A stretch of 5,498 nt of DNA from the NCBI GenBank assembly GCA_021736545.1, contig JAIPFS010000114.1, positions 1-5,498 of the forward strand. Direction: 5' to 3'. The notes below the pieces were generated by a model. It was not told where the DNA came from. It was given only the letters and a program-made list of their open reading frames with translations, and searched no databases. The stretch comes from Spirochaetia bacterium. Lineage in GTDB: Bacteria > Spirochaetota > Spirochaetia > PWKH01. The first letter of the stretch is position 1; each line of letters opens with the position of its first letter. This document shows, in pieces, positions 1-5,369 of this stretch. The position numbers and the translations under genes were made by a program.

Positions 1-21
1 ATACCATGTAAAGGTAATTTA

Positions 22-126
22 TTGTACTACAGTTATTCAGTAAATATTCTACAGCCGTTCTCTAGGCAATTATCGTTGACAGCAGGAATTATGGTCATTT
101 TTGTTTAGAGTATTTGTACTACAGTT
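22..126. repeat. 13-base direct repeat, two copies 92 bases apart
   Basis: TTGTACTACAGTT occurs at 22-34 and again at 114-126. The second copy overlaps an inverted repeat, TTGTAC (114-119) with GTACAA (128-133). That in turn overlaps a perfect 6-bp hairpin, TACAAC (129-134) and GTTGTA (139-144), around a GCCA loop. The two pairings compete for the same bases. The repeat could be a pair of protein binding sites or chance in AT-rich DNA, and there is no gene start nearby to connect it to. Confidence 0.4.
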
Positions 127-259
127 TGTACAACGCCAGTTGTATCTATATAGTTAGTTTGCAGCAAATGTATCTGCAATATAAGCAGTTTTATCTAAAT
201 AACTACAAAGCCCTTATGAGAATAAAGTCATCACATAAACTGTGTTTGTCACTATGATT

Positions 260-289
260 GCTGCAGTCCCATTGAAAAGAGACTGCAGC
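260..289 (-). terminator. hairpin after the last permease gene, possible operon end
   Basis: GCTGCAGTC (260-268) and GACTGCAGC (281-289) form a perfect 9-bp stem around a 12-base loop. On the minus strand the stem begins 8 bases past the stop codon of the second permease, where an operon terminator would be expected. The minus-strand sequence after the stem is CAATCATAGTG, which has no U-run, so it is not a textbook intrinsic terminator. It could instead protect the 3' end of the message. Confidence 0.35.
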
Positions 290-297
290 CGAGGATT

Positions 298-1128
298 CTA
301 TATAAGCTTTCTACGCACCATGGAGGTGATAACCTCACCGAACAGCACGACAGCAATTATTGAGACAAGAACCATCGACACATCCTTCCATTTGAACAGG
401 TCGATAGCAACCTGGAAGAGCATCCCGATTCCGCCGGCTCCGACCATACCCAGCACCGTAGACTCACGGATGTTGATGTCCCACCTGAGAATCGTGACTG
501 CCCAGAAAGTCGGAAGAACCTGCGGGACGATCGAGTATGTAATAATATGGCCTTGGGAAGCACCAGCAGACTGAAGCGCTTCAATTGGTCCCCAGTCCAT
601 CTCTTCAATACTCTCCCCGACGAGTTTACCCATGAACCCGATAGCACGAAAAGTGATCGCAACAACTCCGGCCATGGGTCCCGGTCCGAGAATTGCCACA
701 AAAAGCAGAGCCCAGATCAGGGTATTGATGGATCGTGAAGAAACGATAATCACACGCGCAATGCCCAAGGTCACCTTGTTCGGCGAAACATTGGCAGCCC
801 CGAAATAGGCAACAGGCAGAGAGATGATGACCGCAAAGAGCGTACCGATAGTTGCAATGTTTATTGTTTCAATCAGTACTGGTATAATTTCGGGTAATGC
901 ACCGAAATTAGGCGGAAACATTCTGTATGTCATATCAGCTATCTCTTCAGGAGCGGACCAAACCCACGGCCAGAAGATATCTACCGTACTGAAAGTCCAT
1001 GCCAACACGATTGCCGCACCAAGAAAACCAAGATACCTGTATAACTTCTGTTTCGGAGTAAATCGACGCCATGTATAGGATTCTTTCTTTCCCAAATCTT
1101 TGAGGGGTCCGGAAGTAAGATTACTCAT
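298..1128 (-). CDS. phnE: PhnE-family ABC transporter permease (second permease)
   Basis: This is one of two paralogous inner-membrane permeases of a phosphonate/phosphite/phosphate-type importer. The 276-residue length is normal for PhnE. Hydrophobic segments lie near residues 31-49, 81-113, 120-149, 152-168, 195-214 and 250-268. The cytoplasmic coupling loop (EAA motif) runs from E183 through G189 to P202, with EALQSAGASQ at its start; it docks the ATPase. Near the C-terminus, WDINIRESTVLGMVGAGGIG (residues 216-235) is the most characteristic PhnE segment. The start codon overlaps the stop of the upstream permease in an ATGA arrangement, and GGAGG lies upstream of it, so translation is probably coupled. 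It most likely forms a heterodimer with the neighbouring permease. The family assignment is firm, but the transported compound cannot be read from the sequence. Confidence 0.92.
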   Translation of the reverse strand: MSNLTSGPLKDLGKKESYTWRRFTPKQKLYRYLGFLGAAIVLAWTFSTVDIFWPWVWSAPEEIADMTYRMFPPNFGALPEIIPVLIETINIATIGTLFAVIISLPVAYFGAANVSPNKVTLGIARVIIVSSRSINTLIWALLFVAILGPGPMAGVVAITFRAIGFMGKLVGESIEEMDWGPIEALQSAGASQGHIITYSIVPQVLPTFWAVTILRWDINIRESTVLGMVGAGGIGMLFQVAIDLFKWKDVSMVLVSIIAVVLFGEVITSMVRRKLI

Positions 1129-1943
1129 TTTGTGAACCTCCTCAGTTTGCCGCTGATGAACTCCGCAACAAGGATCAATGCTATCATGACAATTAGGATC
1201 GCGGATGCGGTAGCATAATCATACCGGCCGAAGGCAGAATTGAGGGTGTTTCCGATACCGCCGGCACCGACAAGACCGATGACAGCCGAGGCACGAAGGT
1301 TAATATCAAGCTGATACATTGTAAGACCGATAAGACGCGGTTTTATCTGGGGGAACACCGCATAGATGAGGGTAGTGAAAAAGCCTGCCCCGGTAGAGCG
1401 GAGTGCTTCAATCTGCCCGTACTTGATCTCCTCTATTGCTTCAGCGATGAGTTTTCCCACAAACCCGAGGGTATATATGATTAGAGTGAGAATACCTGCA
1501 AAGGCTCCAAAGCCGACTGCCTTTACAAATAGTACACCGAGAACAACAGGGTGCAGAGAACGGGCAATAATGATAATTCCCCTTCCAAGACCATAAGTTG
1601 GGAGAATCGAAATATTTCGCGCCGCCATAAAGCCGAAGGGTATGCTTATGAGCACACCGACTACTGTTGCAGCTATCGTTATCTGAATACTTTCAATAAA
1701 ACCTGTGACAATCAGTCCGCTTCTGGATGCGAAATCCGGTGGTACAGCTCCTGAAAAGATCTGTCCGGCTCTCGGAATACCGCGTATCACACGATCTATA
1801 TCAAGCTCAAGTGTACCGAACGCATACCAAAGATATATGATCGAAATGATGGCGATGCTATACCGAATAAGCGGACTCGCTATAAACGAAGGTTTTTTCC
1901 AGCGATAATGGGCTTGGCTGTCTAATGCATCTGTCCTGCTCAT
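1125..1943 (-). CDS. phnE: PhnE-family ABC transporter permease (first permease)
   Basis: This is an inner-membrane permease of 272 residues, paralogous to the gene that follows it. Membrane segments are visible near residues 25-43, 78-106, 119-145, 147-164, 191-209 and 246-264. The ATPase-contacting EAA loop begins with EALRSTGAGF at residue 179 and ends with FPQIKP near 197-202. The diagnostic C-terminal stretch is LDINLRASAVIGLVGAGGIG (residues 212-231). Its ATG shares one base with the stop codon of phnC (TAATG), and GGAGAAGG precedes it, so the two are probably translated as a coupled unit. Outside the EAA and VGAGGIG regions it differs clearly from the second permease, which points to an old duplication and a heterodimeric channel. 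Substrate choice is set by the binding protein and stays open. Confidence 0.92.
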   Translation of the reverse strand: MSRTDALDSQAHYRWKKPSFIASPLIRYSIAIISIIYLWYAFGTLELDIDRVIRGIPRAGQIFSGAVPPDFASRSGLIVTGFIESIQITIAATVVGVLISIPFGFMAARNISILPTYGLGRGIIIIARSLHPVVLGVLFVKAVGFGAFAGILTLIIYTLGFVGKLIAEAIEEIKYGQIEALRSTGAGFFTTLIYAVFPQIKPRLIGLTMYQLDINLRASAVIGLVGAGGIGNTLNSAFGRYDYATASAILIVMIALILVAEFISGKLRRFTK

Positions 1944-2722
1944 TACGCCTTCTCCATTTCCGGATGCTTCTGTTCGTTCAATTCATCCTTTTCAGTATAG
2001 ATTTTTTCAAGATAATCATCGGTAAGTTCTTCGGGCTTCCCGTCAAAAATCATGACTCCTCCGCGTAGACCAACAATTCTGGAAGCATAATGCTTCGCCT
2101 GAGCCACGTTGTGGAGGTTTATTAGCACAGGAAGGTCAAGCTCTTCTGCCAGATTGGCGATCAGCTCCATGATCCTCTCAGATGTTTTCGGATCGAGTGA
2201 AGCTGTCGGTTCGTCAGCAAGCAGAATATTCGGATTCTGCATCAGGGCACGTGCAGCCCCTACTCGCTGCCGCTCCCCGCCCGAGAGTTCATCGCAGCGT
2301 TTATTTACATATTGGGCGAGTCCAACACGTTTAAGCAGCTGATAGGCATGATCGACATCGTCAGACGGAAACTTTCTGAACAGTCCCCTTAAGAAGGGTA
2401 CGTACCCCAGTCTTCCTGAAAGCACATTTTCCATAACAGTAAGCCGATCCACCAGGTTATAGCCCTGGAAGATCATCCCAATGTTACGACGAGCGTGTTG
2501 AAGCTCTTTTCCATGAAGTTTGAGCAGATCCACTCCATCAAGCAGCAGCTCTCCTGAATCTGCCTTGACAAGACGGTTGATGCAGCGAAGCATTGTACTC
2601 TTTCCCGCACCGGATGAACCAATGATAGCTGTAAGCTTCTTATCCCCAGTGGAAAAATTCAGGCCTTTGAGAACGGCTTCTCCGTTCCCGTAGCTTTTTA
2701 CTAGATTCTTTATTTCAAGCAT
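1943..2722 (-). CDS. phnC: PhnC-type ABC transporter ATPase
   Basis: This 259-residue ATPase energises the importer from the cytoplasmic face, working as a dimer under the two permeases. All nucleotide-binding motifs are intact: Walker A GSSGAGKST (35-43), Q-loop Q86 in MIFQGYNLV, signature LSGGERQRV (146-154), Walker B ILLADE (166-171) with catalytic E171, D-loop SLD (175-177) and switch H204 in INLHNV. The text after the switch, including IVGLRGGVMIFDG, and the insert GRLGYVPFLRGLF (103-115) are typical of PhnC rather than of general amino-acid or metal importers. The start is supported by GAGGG a few bases upstream. It follows phnD after an 89-base gap that holds a strong hairpin, and overlaps the next permease by one base. 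A short charged tail (EQKHPEMEKA) ends the protein. Confidence 0.94.
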   Translation of the reverse strand: MLEIKNLVKSYGNGEAVLKGLNFSTGDKKLTAIIGSSGAGKSTMLRCINRLVKADSGELLLDGVDLLKLHGKELQHARRNIGMIFQGYNLVDRLTVMENVLSGRLGYVPFLRGLFRKFPSDDVDHAYQLLKRVGLAQYVNKRCDELSGGERQRVGAARALMQNPNILLADEPTASLDPKTSERIMELIANLAEELDLPVLINLHNVAQAKHYASRIVGLRGGVMIFDGKPEELTDDYLEKIYTEKDELNEQKHPEMEKA

Positions 2723-2749
2723 AATCCCTCACATGTAAGTAAAGATGAA

Positions 2750-2776
2750 ACCGGTGCCGCGAAAAACGGCACCGGT
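2750..2776 (-). promoter_or_regulatory. perfect hairpin in the phnD-phnC gap
   Basis: ACCGGTGCCG (2750-2759) and CGGCACCGGT (2767-2776) pair perfectly over 10 bp around a 7-base loop. The stem is GC-rich inside an otherwise AT-rich gap. In the minus-strand message it follows the phnD stop and precedes the phnC ribosome binding site. Only UUUCAUC follows the stem, so full termination is unlikely. Partial termination, or protection of the phnD message from 3' decay, would give extra binding protein, as is known for several importer operons. The structure is seen directly; the role is inferred. Confidence 0.6.
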
Positions 2777-2811
2777 AATAAAGAACACTCAACATAATAA
2801 TCTTTCAGTTC

Positions 2812-3798
2812 CTAGAGACCTTCAAAGGTATACTCTACCCCGTTGTGCTCCTGAATCTTTCGTATTTGTGCCCACTGGTCCTTATAGTTGATTTCAATGA
2901 AACCATCCACCTGGAACTCTTTACCGAGAGGAGTACCGTTGAAATCATAGCTCAAGAATGCTTCTTTGATCTTTGCTACGAGATCCGGATGCAGATCATG
3001 AGCATGTCCGTATGAAGTCGTCGGGAACGGATCTGTTTCGAAAATAATCCGCACATCTTCCGGATCGAACAGTCCTCGTTCAGCCATGCGGTTAACTACC
3101 TCGGATGCAACCGGAGCTGCATCATAGTCCCCTGCGACAACACCTAGTGCTGAGTTTTCGTGACTTCCAGAGAATTCGACTTCATAATCCTCACCGGGTA
3201 CAACACCCATGTCAGGGAAAAGAGCTCTAGGAGCCATGTTCCCTGAGTTTGAAGTCGGGCTAGTGTGTGCGACACGTTTACCCTTCAGATCCTCAAGCTC
3301 GTACAGATCGCTGTCGGCTTGAACGTATACCTGCAAAGTGTAACCGAACTGGCCGTCTGCTCCGCCCATGATTGCGAATGGGACGTAGCCTGCAAGGTTT
3401 ACTGCAAACGGTGTGGGTCCTGTGGAAATACCTGCGATATGCAGTCTTCCGGCTCTCATAGCCTCTACCTGTGCAGCATAGGAATCAACCGAGAAAAATC
3501 GAACGTTTTTTTCTGTAACGTCTGCAAGGTGGTCAAGAAACGGCTGCCAGATATCCTGATAGACTGCCGGGTCCTCAACAGGAGTATAGGCAAAAATCAG
3601 TGTATCCGGATCAACCCAGTCAGCCTCATTCTTCGGTAAATCTGCAACCAGATCCAAATTCTCATCACAGAACATTGTATCCAGCAGCCCCCTGTTGGTG
3701 CATTCCTCAGCCGGCTGAACGGCTTCCTTCTGTCCTGCTGCGAACAACATAGAGAATGTGCAGATCATCATCAGTGAAACAATTAAAATTCTCTTCAT
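2812..3798 (-). CDS. phnD: PhnD-like periplasmic phosphonate/phosphite/phosphate-binding protein
   Basis: This 328-residue binding protein should capture the ligand in the periplasm and deliver it to the two PhnE permeases. Residues 1-21 form a signal peptide (a KR pair, then a hydrophobic run to LFAA), followed by AGQKEA. There is no lipobox cysteine at the exit, so it looks soluble rather than lipid-anchored. Family features in order are IFAYTPVEDPAVY (68-80), EAMRAGRLHIAG with STGPTP after it (112-130), HTSPTSNSGNMAPRALF (178-194) in the ligand pocket region, and SGSHENSALGVVAGDYDAAP (210-229). It belongs to the PhnD superfamily, but the CTNRGLLDTMFCDEN segment near the N-terminus and the TSPTSNSG loop suggest a branch apart from E. 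coli PhnD. The start is well placed: GGAGAG lies 3 bases before the ATG. No C-P lyase genes are nearby, so ligand identity is uncertain. Confidence 0.88.
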   Translation of the reverse strand: MKRILIVSLMMICTFSMLFAAGQKEAVQPAEECTNRGLLDTMFCDENLDLVADLPKNEADWVDPDTLIFAYTPVEDPAVYQDIWQPFLDHLADVTEKNVRFFSVDSYAAQVEAMRAGRLHIAGISTGPTPFAVNLAGYVPFAIMGGADGQFGYTLQVYVQADSDLYELEDLKGKRVAHTSPTSNSGNMAPRALFPDMGVVPGEDYEVEFSGSHENSALGVVAGDYDAAPVASEVVNRMAERGLFDPEDVRIIFETDPFPTTSYGHAHDLHPDLVAKIKEAFLSYDFNGTPLGKEFQVDGFIEINYKDQWAQIRKIQEHNGVEYTFEGL

Positions 3799-3916
3799 CT
3801 TCTCTCCTTTTTTTGTAGAAATAATTTTTTATCTTTAATGTTCATTTCTTTTCATTTATGTTGTTTTATACGCTGTATCAATCTAAAAAGAAATATTTAC
3901 GATCACTAACAATCAT

Positions 3917-3945
3917 AGTATACTTTCGGTTAGGATGCAACAAAA
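3917..3945 (-). promoter_or_regulatory. probable promoter of the phn operon
   Basis: On the minus strand TATACT (3917-3922) is a good -10 box. TTTTGT (3940-3945) lies 17 bases upstream of it, and TTGTTG (3938-3943) is an alternative at 15 bases. Transcription would then start near 3910, leaving an AT-rich leader of about 110 bases before phnD. A weaker second candidate is TTGATA followed 17 bases later by TAAATG, nearer the gene. I could not recognise a Pho box or other operator with confidence. The remaining bases of the phnD-element gap, up to about 4005, show nothing else supportable apart from an orphan TTGACA (3975-3980) on the plus strand. Confidence 0.45.
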
Positions 3946-4005
3946 AAGCTTTTCGACCATAATTTTTTTCAGATTTGACAGGTTCTGAACAATAAAGGAG
4001 GAATG

Positions 4006-4018
4006 ATAAAAAGTAAAC
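4006..4018 (+). repeat. left copy of a 13-bp inverted repeat
   Basis: ATAAAAAGTAAAC here is the exact reverse complement of GTTTACTTTTTAT at 5344-5356. The pair brackets the recombinase and its leader. AGGAGGA occurs just outside both copies, at 3996-4002 and 5357-5363. The repeat could be a recombinase-related end of the element, but its AT-rich makeup weakens the case. Confidence 0.5.
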
Positions 4019-4024
4019 ATAAGC

Positions 4025-4030
4025 TATAAG
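4025..4030 (+). promoter_or_regulatory. candidate -10 box for the leader RNA
   Basis: TATAAG lies about 20 bases before the first stem-loop of the leader. No convincing -35 box lies 17 bases upstream in the integrated form. In IS110 elements a full promoter is often built only when the right end joins the left end in the excised circle. This box fits such a split promoter, with the -35 supplied by the right end, but I cannot prove it. Confidence 0.3.
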
Positions 4031-4104
4031 AAGCGGTGAATATCATATGCTACAGTAATGAATAGACAGTTACTGTAGGCAAGGTTACAGTTCGTCATAT
4101 TTAC

Positions 4105-4148
4105 TGGTCCCTAGAGACCGAAAAGGAGAATGAAGAGCCGTAACCGAA
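4105..4148 (+). repeat. bridge-RNA repeat unit, copy 1
   Basis: The unit has the order TGGTCCCTAGAGACCG, four variable bases, GGAGAATG, about ten variable bases, then ACCGAA. It recurs 52 bases downstream at 4157-4199. The conserved parts are the hairpin and the GGAGAATG block; the differences fall in the stretches between them. Confidence 0.75.
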
Positions 4149-4156
4149 ACATTCAA

Positions 4157-4199
4157 TGGTCCCTAGAGACCGGATTGGAGAATGGAAGAATTCACCGAA
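4157..4199 (+). repeat. bridge-RNA repeat unit, copy 2
   Basis: The 16-base start and GGAGAATG (4177-4184) are identical to copy 1, and the unit again ends in ACCGAA. The inner spacer is GATT instead of AAAA, and the outer spacer differs and is one base shorter. The GATT spacer lets CAAT (4154-4157) pair with ATTG (4174-4177), lengthening the central hairpin in this copy only. Confidence 0.75.
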
Positions 4200-4204
4200 C
4201 AGGA

Positions 4205-4237
4205 GCCTGCAGAGGACTGAAATAATCAACTGGAGGC
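4205..4237 (+). promoter_or_regulatory. hairpin covering the recombinase ribosome binding site
   Basis: GCCTGCAG (4205-4212) pairs with CTGGAGGC (4230-4237): seven base pairs with one G-G mismatch and a 17-base loop. The ribosome binding site GGAGG (4232-4236) lies wholly within the 3' arm, 7 bases before the recombinase ATG. If it forms, it would hold back recombinase translation from transcripts that include the leader. It could also mark the 3' border of the bridge RNA. Confidence 0.5.
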
Positions 4238-4243
4238 AAGCTT

Positions 4244-5308
4244 ATGAAGATGAGCGTGGGAGTGGACCTGCACAAGAGTCAGATGACGGTGTGTATGCTC
4301 AGAGAGAATCACAAGGAAATTGAAGAGGCCGTATACCCAACAACAGCAGGAGGGTATGCAGACCTATTGGGAGATCTGGTTAGCTGGGCAGAACGGGGAG
4401 ATACGGTAGCCGTAGCGGTAGAGAGTACCGGGAATGCGAGGTATTTCAAGAACCAGATGGAACGAGCAGGATTTCCCGTGACCGTGGTCAATACGATGAA
4501 GTTCAAAGTCGTGAATGAATCGGTCAAGAAGACTGACCACCATGATGCGAAGACCTTGGCAGAGTTTCTTGAGAAAGAGATGCTGCCGGAATCGAGGTTA
4601 TGCTCTCAAGAGAGTGAGGATATTCGTCGTGTATTGAAGACGAGGACAGCAATCGTGAGAACCGTAGTAACGGTAAAGAACCAGATACACGGGATGCTGT
4701 TGGGATATGGGATCGAGACAAAACGAGCTGCGCTGCAGAGTAAACGAGAAAGGCAGCGTATCCTGAACGGTCTCGAGGACCACGACGATTACGGACACGC
4801 TGCCAAAGCGGTAAAACCACTACTTGAGACGATAGACAACCTGAGCGCAGAAGTCAAGAGGCTGACGGAATTATTGGAGCAGATGGTATATGAAGATGAA
4901 GACGTGAAGCTGCTGAGAACAATTCCTGGAGTGGGTTTGATAACCGCCTCAACGATACGGGCATATACCGATGATATTGGTCGGTATAAAGATTCGAAAG
5001 CATATGCTTCCTATACAGGACTCGTTCCATGGGTACAGAATTCTAATGAAACGATCCATCATGGGCATATAACAAAGCGGGGATCTAGTGAACTACGAAC
5101 AGCGTTTGTACAGATGTCGTTAGGTATGATTCGTATGCCGATGAAAACTGGCGGGTTTCGTATCATGATGAGATATCAGGATATGAAGAAGTATAAAGGA
5201 AGCGGGAGGAGTATTGTTGCAACATCAAGGAAACTTGCAACGATAGTACATTCGATGCTTACTAAGCGGCGGGAGTTTGATCCTGCAATGATGCTCAGTA
5301 GGCAGTGA
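4244..5308 (+). CDS. IS110-family recombinase (transposase)
   Basis: This 354-residue recombinase should cut and rejoin DNA at sites chosen by the bridge RNA. The N-terminal RuvC-like domain carries the DEDD set: D8 in GVDLHK, E60 in VESTG, and D98 and D101 in KTDHHDA. A helical, charged linker follows (about 190-220). The C-terminal Transposase_20 domain has IPGVG (227-231), YTGLVPWVQNSNETIHHG (257-274) and ITKRGSSELR (276-285). The nucleophilic serine is probably S267, by its position about 40 residues after IPGVG, although most relatives have SG where this protein has SN. All parts are present and the frame is open. GGAGG lies 7 bases before the chosen ATG; a second ATG is two codons later. 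Only 61 bases separate its stop from the next gene on the same strand. Confidence 0.95.
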   Translation: MKMSVGVDLHKSQMTVCMLRENHKEIEEAVYPTTAGGYADLLGDLVSWAERGDTVAVAVESTGNARYFKNQMERAGFPVTVVNTMKFKVVNESVKKTDHHDAKTLAEFLEKEMLPESRLCSQESEDIRRVLKTRTAIVRTVVTVKNQIHGMLLGYGIETKRAALQSKRERQRILNGLEDHDDYGHAAKAVKPLLETIDNLSAEVKRLTELLEQMVYEDEDVKLLRTIPGVGLITASTIRAYTDDIGRYKDSKAYASYTGLVPWVQNSNETIHHGHITKRGSSELRTAFVQMSLGMIRMPMKTGGFRIMMRYQDMKKYKGSGRSIVATSRKLATIVHSMLTKRREFDPAMMLSRQ

Positions 5309-5343
5309 GAAAAAAACTTTGTAGGCTTTTTACGGCTTAGAGG

Positions 5344-5356
5344 GTTTACTTTTTAT
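5344..5356 (-). repeat. right copy of the 13-bp inverted repeat
   Basis: GTTTACTTTTTAT matches the left copy (4006-4018) in reverse complement without a mismatch. It lies 36 bases past the recombinase stop and directly abuts the ribosome binding site of the next gene. The TTTACT inside it is also found in the first guide-like arm of the leader (4100-4105), as would be seen if that arm read the element's own right end. Six bases are too few to decide. Confidence 0.5.
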
Positions 5357-5369
5357 AGGAGGAGTTCAC

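Larger units (their letters stand above)
1..297. other. AT-rich intergenic region downstream of the phn operon
   Basis: I see no convincing gene here on either strand. A short open frame that begins near 242 on the plus strand is antisense to the end of the second permease, and its composition looks like a shadow. The stretch is AT-rich and holds a 13-base direct repeat (22-34 and 114-126), a small hairpin (129-144) and a 9-bp hairpin just after the permease stop (260-289). TTGACA at 76-81 looks like a plus-strand -35 box, but nothing like a -10 box lies 16-18 bases downstream, so no promoter is called. Confidence 0.6.
4037..4204 (+). ncRNA. candidate IS110 bridge RNA
   Basis: IS110-family recombinases use a structured RNA from the element's non-coding end to pair with both target and donor DNA. 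This leader shows that layout. A 5' stem-loop pairs CTACAGTAA (4050-4058) with TTACTGTAG (4070-4078). Next, GGTTAC (4083-4088) pairs with GTAACC (4140-4145) and encloses a large internal loop. That loop has a central hairpin, GGTC/GACC at 4106-4119, leaving single-stranded arms at 4089-4105 and 4120-4139 that could be guides. A second identical hairpin follows at 4158-4171, perhaps closed by CATTC (4150-4154) with GAATG (4180-4184). The length of roughly 170 bases matches the known 177-base bridge RNA of IS621. Both RNA ends are estimates, and which loop reads target or donor is not resolved. Confidence 0.6.
4006..5356 (+). mobile_element. IS110-family insertion sequence (approximate limits)
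   Basis: The element is defined by its DEDD/serine recombinase gene plus a long non-coding leader and a short right end. These are the proportions of the IS110 group, whose bridge RNA is encoded upstream of the recombinase. The limits given are those of the 13-bp inverted repeat and would make the element about 1.35 kb, normal for the family. They are provisional: IS110 elements usually make no target duplication and often lack terminal repeats, so real ends may differ by tens of bases. The element sits between the divergent phnD and DUF47 genes. The recombinase frame is intact and the leader looks complete, so it may be active or recently arrived. Confidence 0.8.

Noticed and set aside
242..574. 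A 110-residue plus-strand frame at the end of the second permease.
   Set aside because: Most of it is antisense to PhnE, there is no ribosome binding site and the protein has no recognisable features.
2811..2820. CCTAGAGACC at the end of phnD matches the bridge-RNA hairpin loop and stem (4110-4119).
   Set aside because: The bases encode the last codons and stop of phnD, the match is to the hairpin and not to a guide arm, and ten bases can match by chance.
3975..3980. TTGACA as a plus-strand -35 box left of the element.
   Set aside because: No -10-like hexamer lies 16-18 bases downstream. It might be half of a promoter cut by the insertion, but this cannot be shown here.
4003..4029. An 8-codon frame after AGGAGGA at the left margin of the element.
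   Set aside because: The ATG is too close to the ribosome-binding-like sequence and the peptide is trivial.
4309..4820. Open minus-strand frames opposite the recombinase gene.
   Set aside because: They are antisense to a clearly coding IS110 recombinase, have no ribosome binding sites and show no family features.
5309..5343. A possible terminator after the recombinase (A-run, then GTAGGCTTTTT).
   Set aside because: The only pairing is a weak A-T stem with no GC-rich core, so it would not be a convincing intrinsic terminator.
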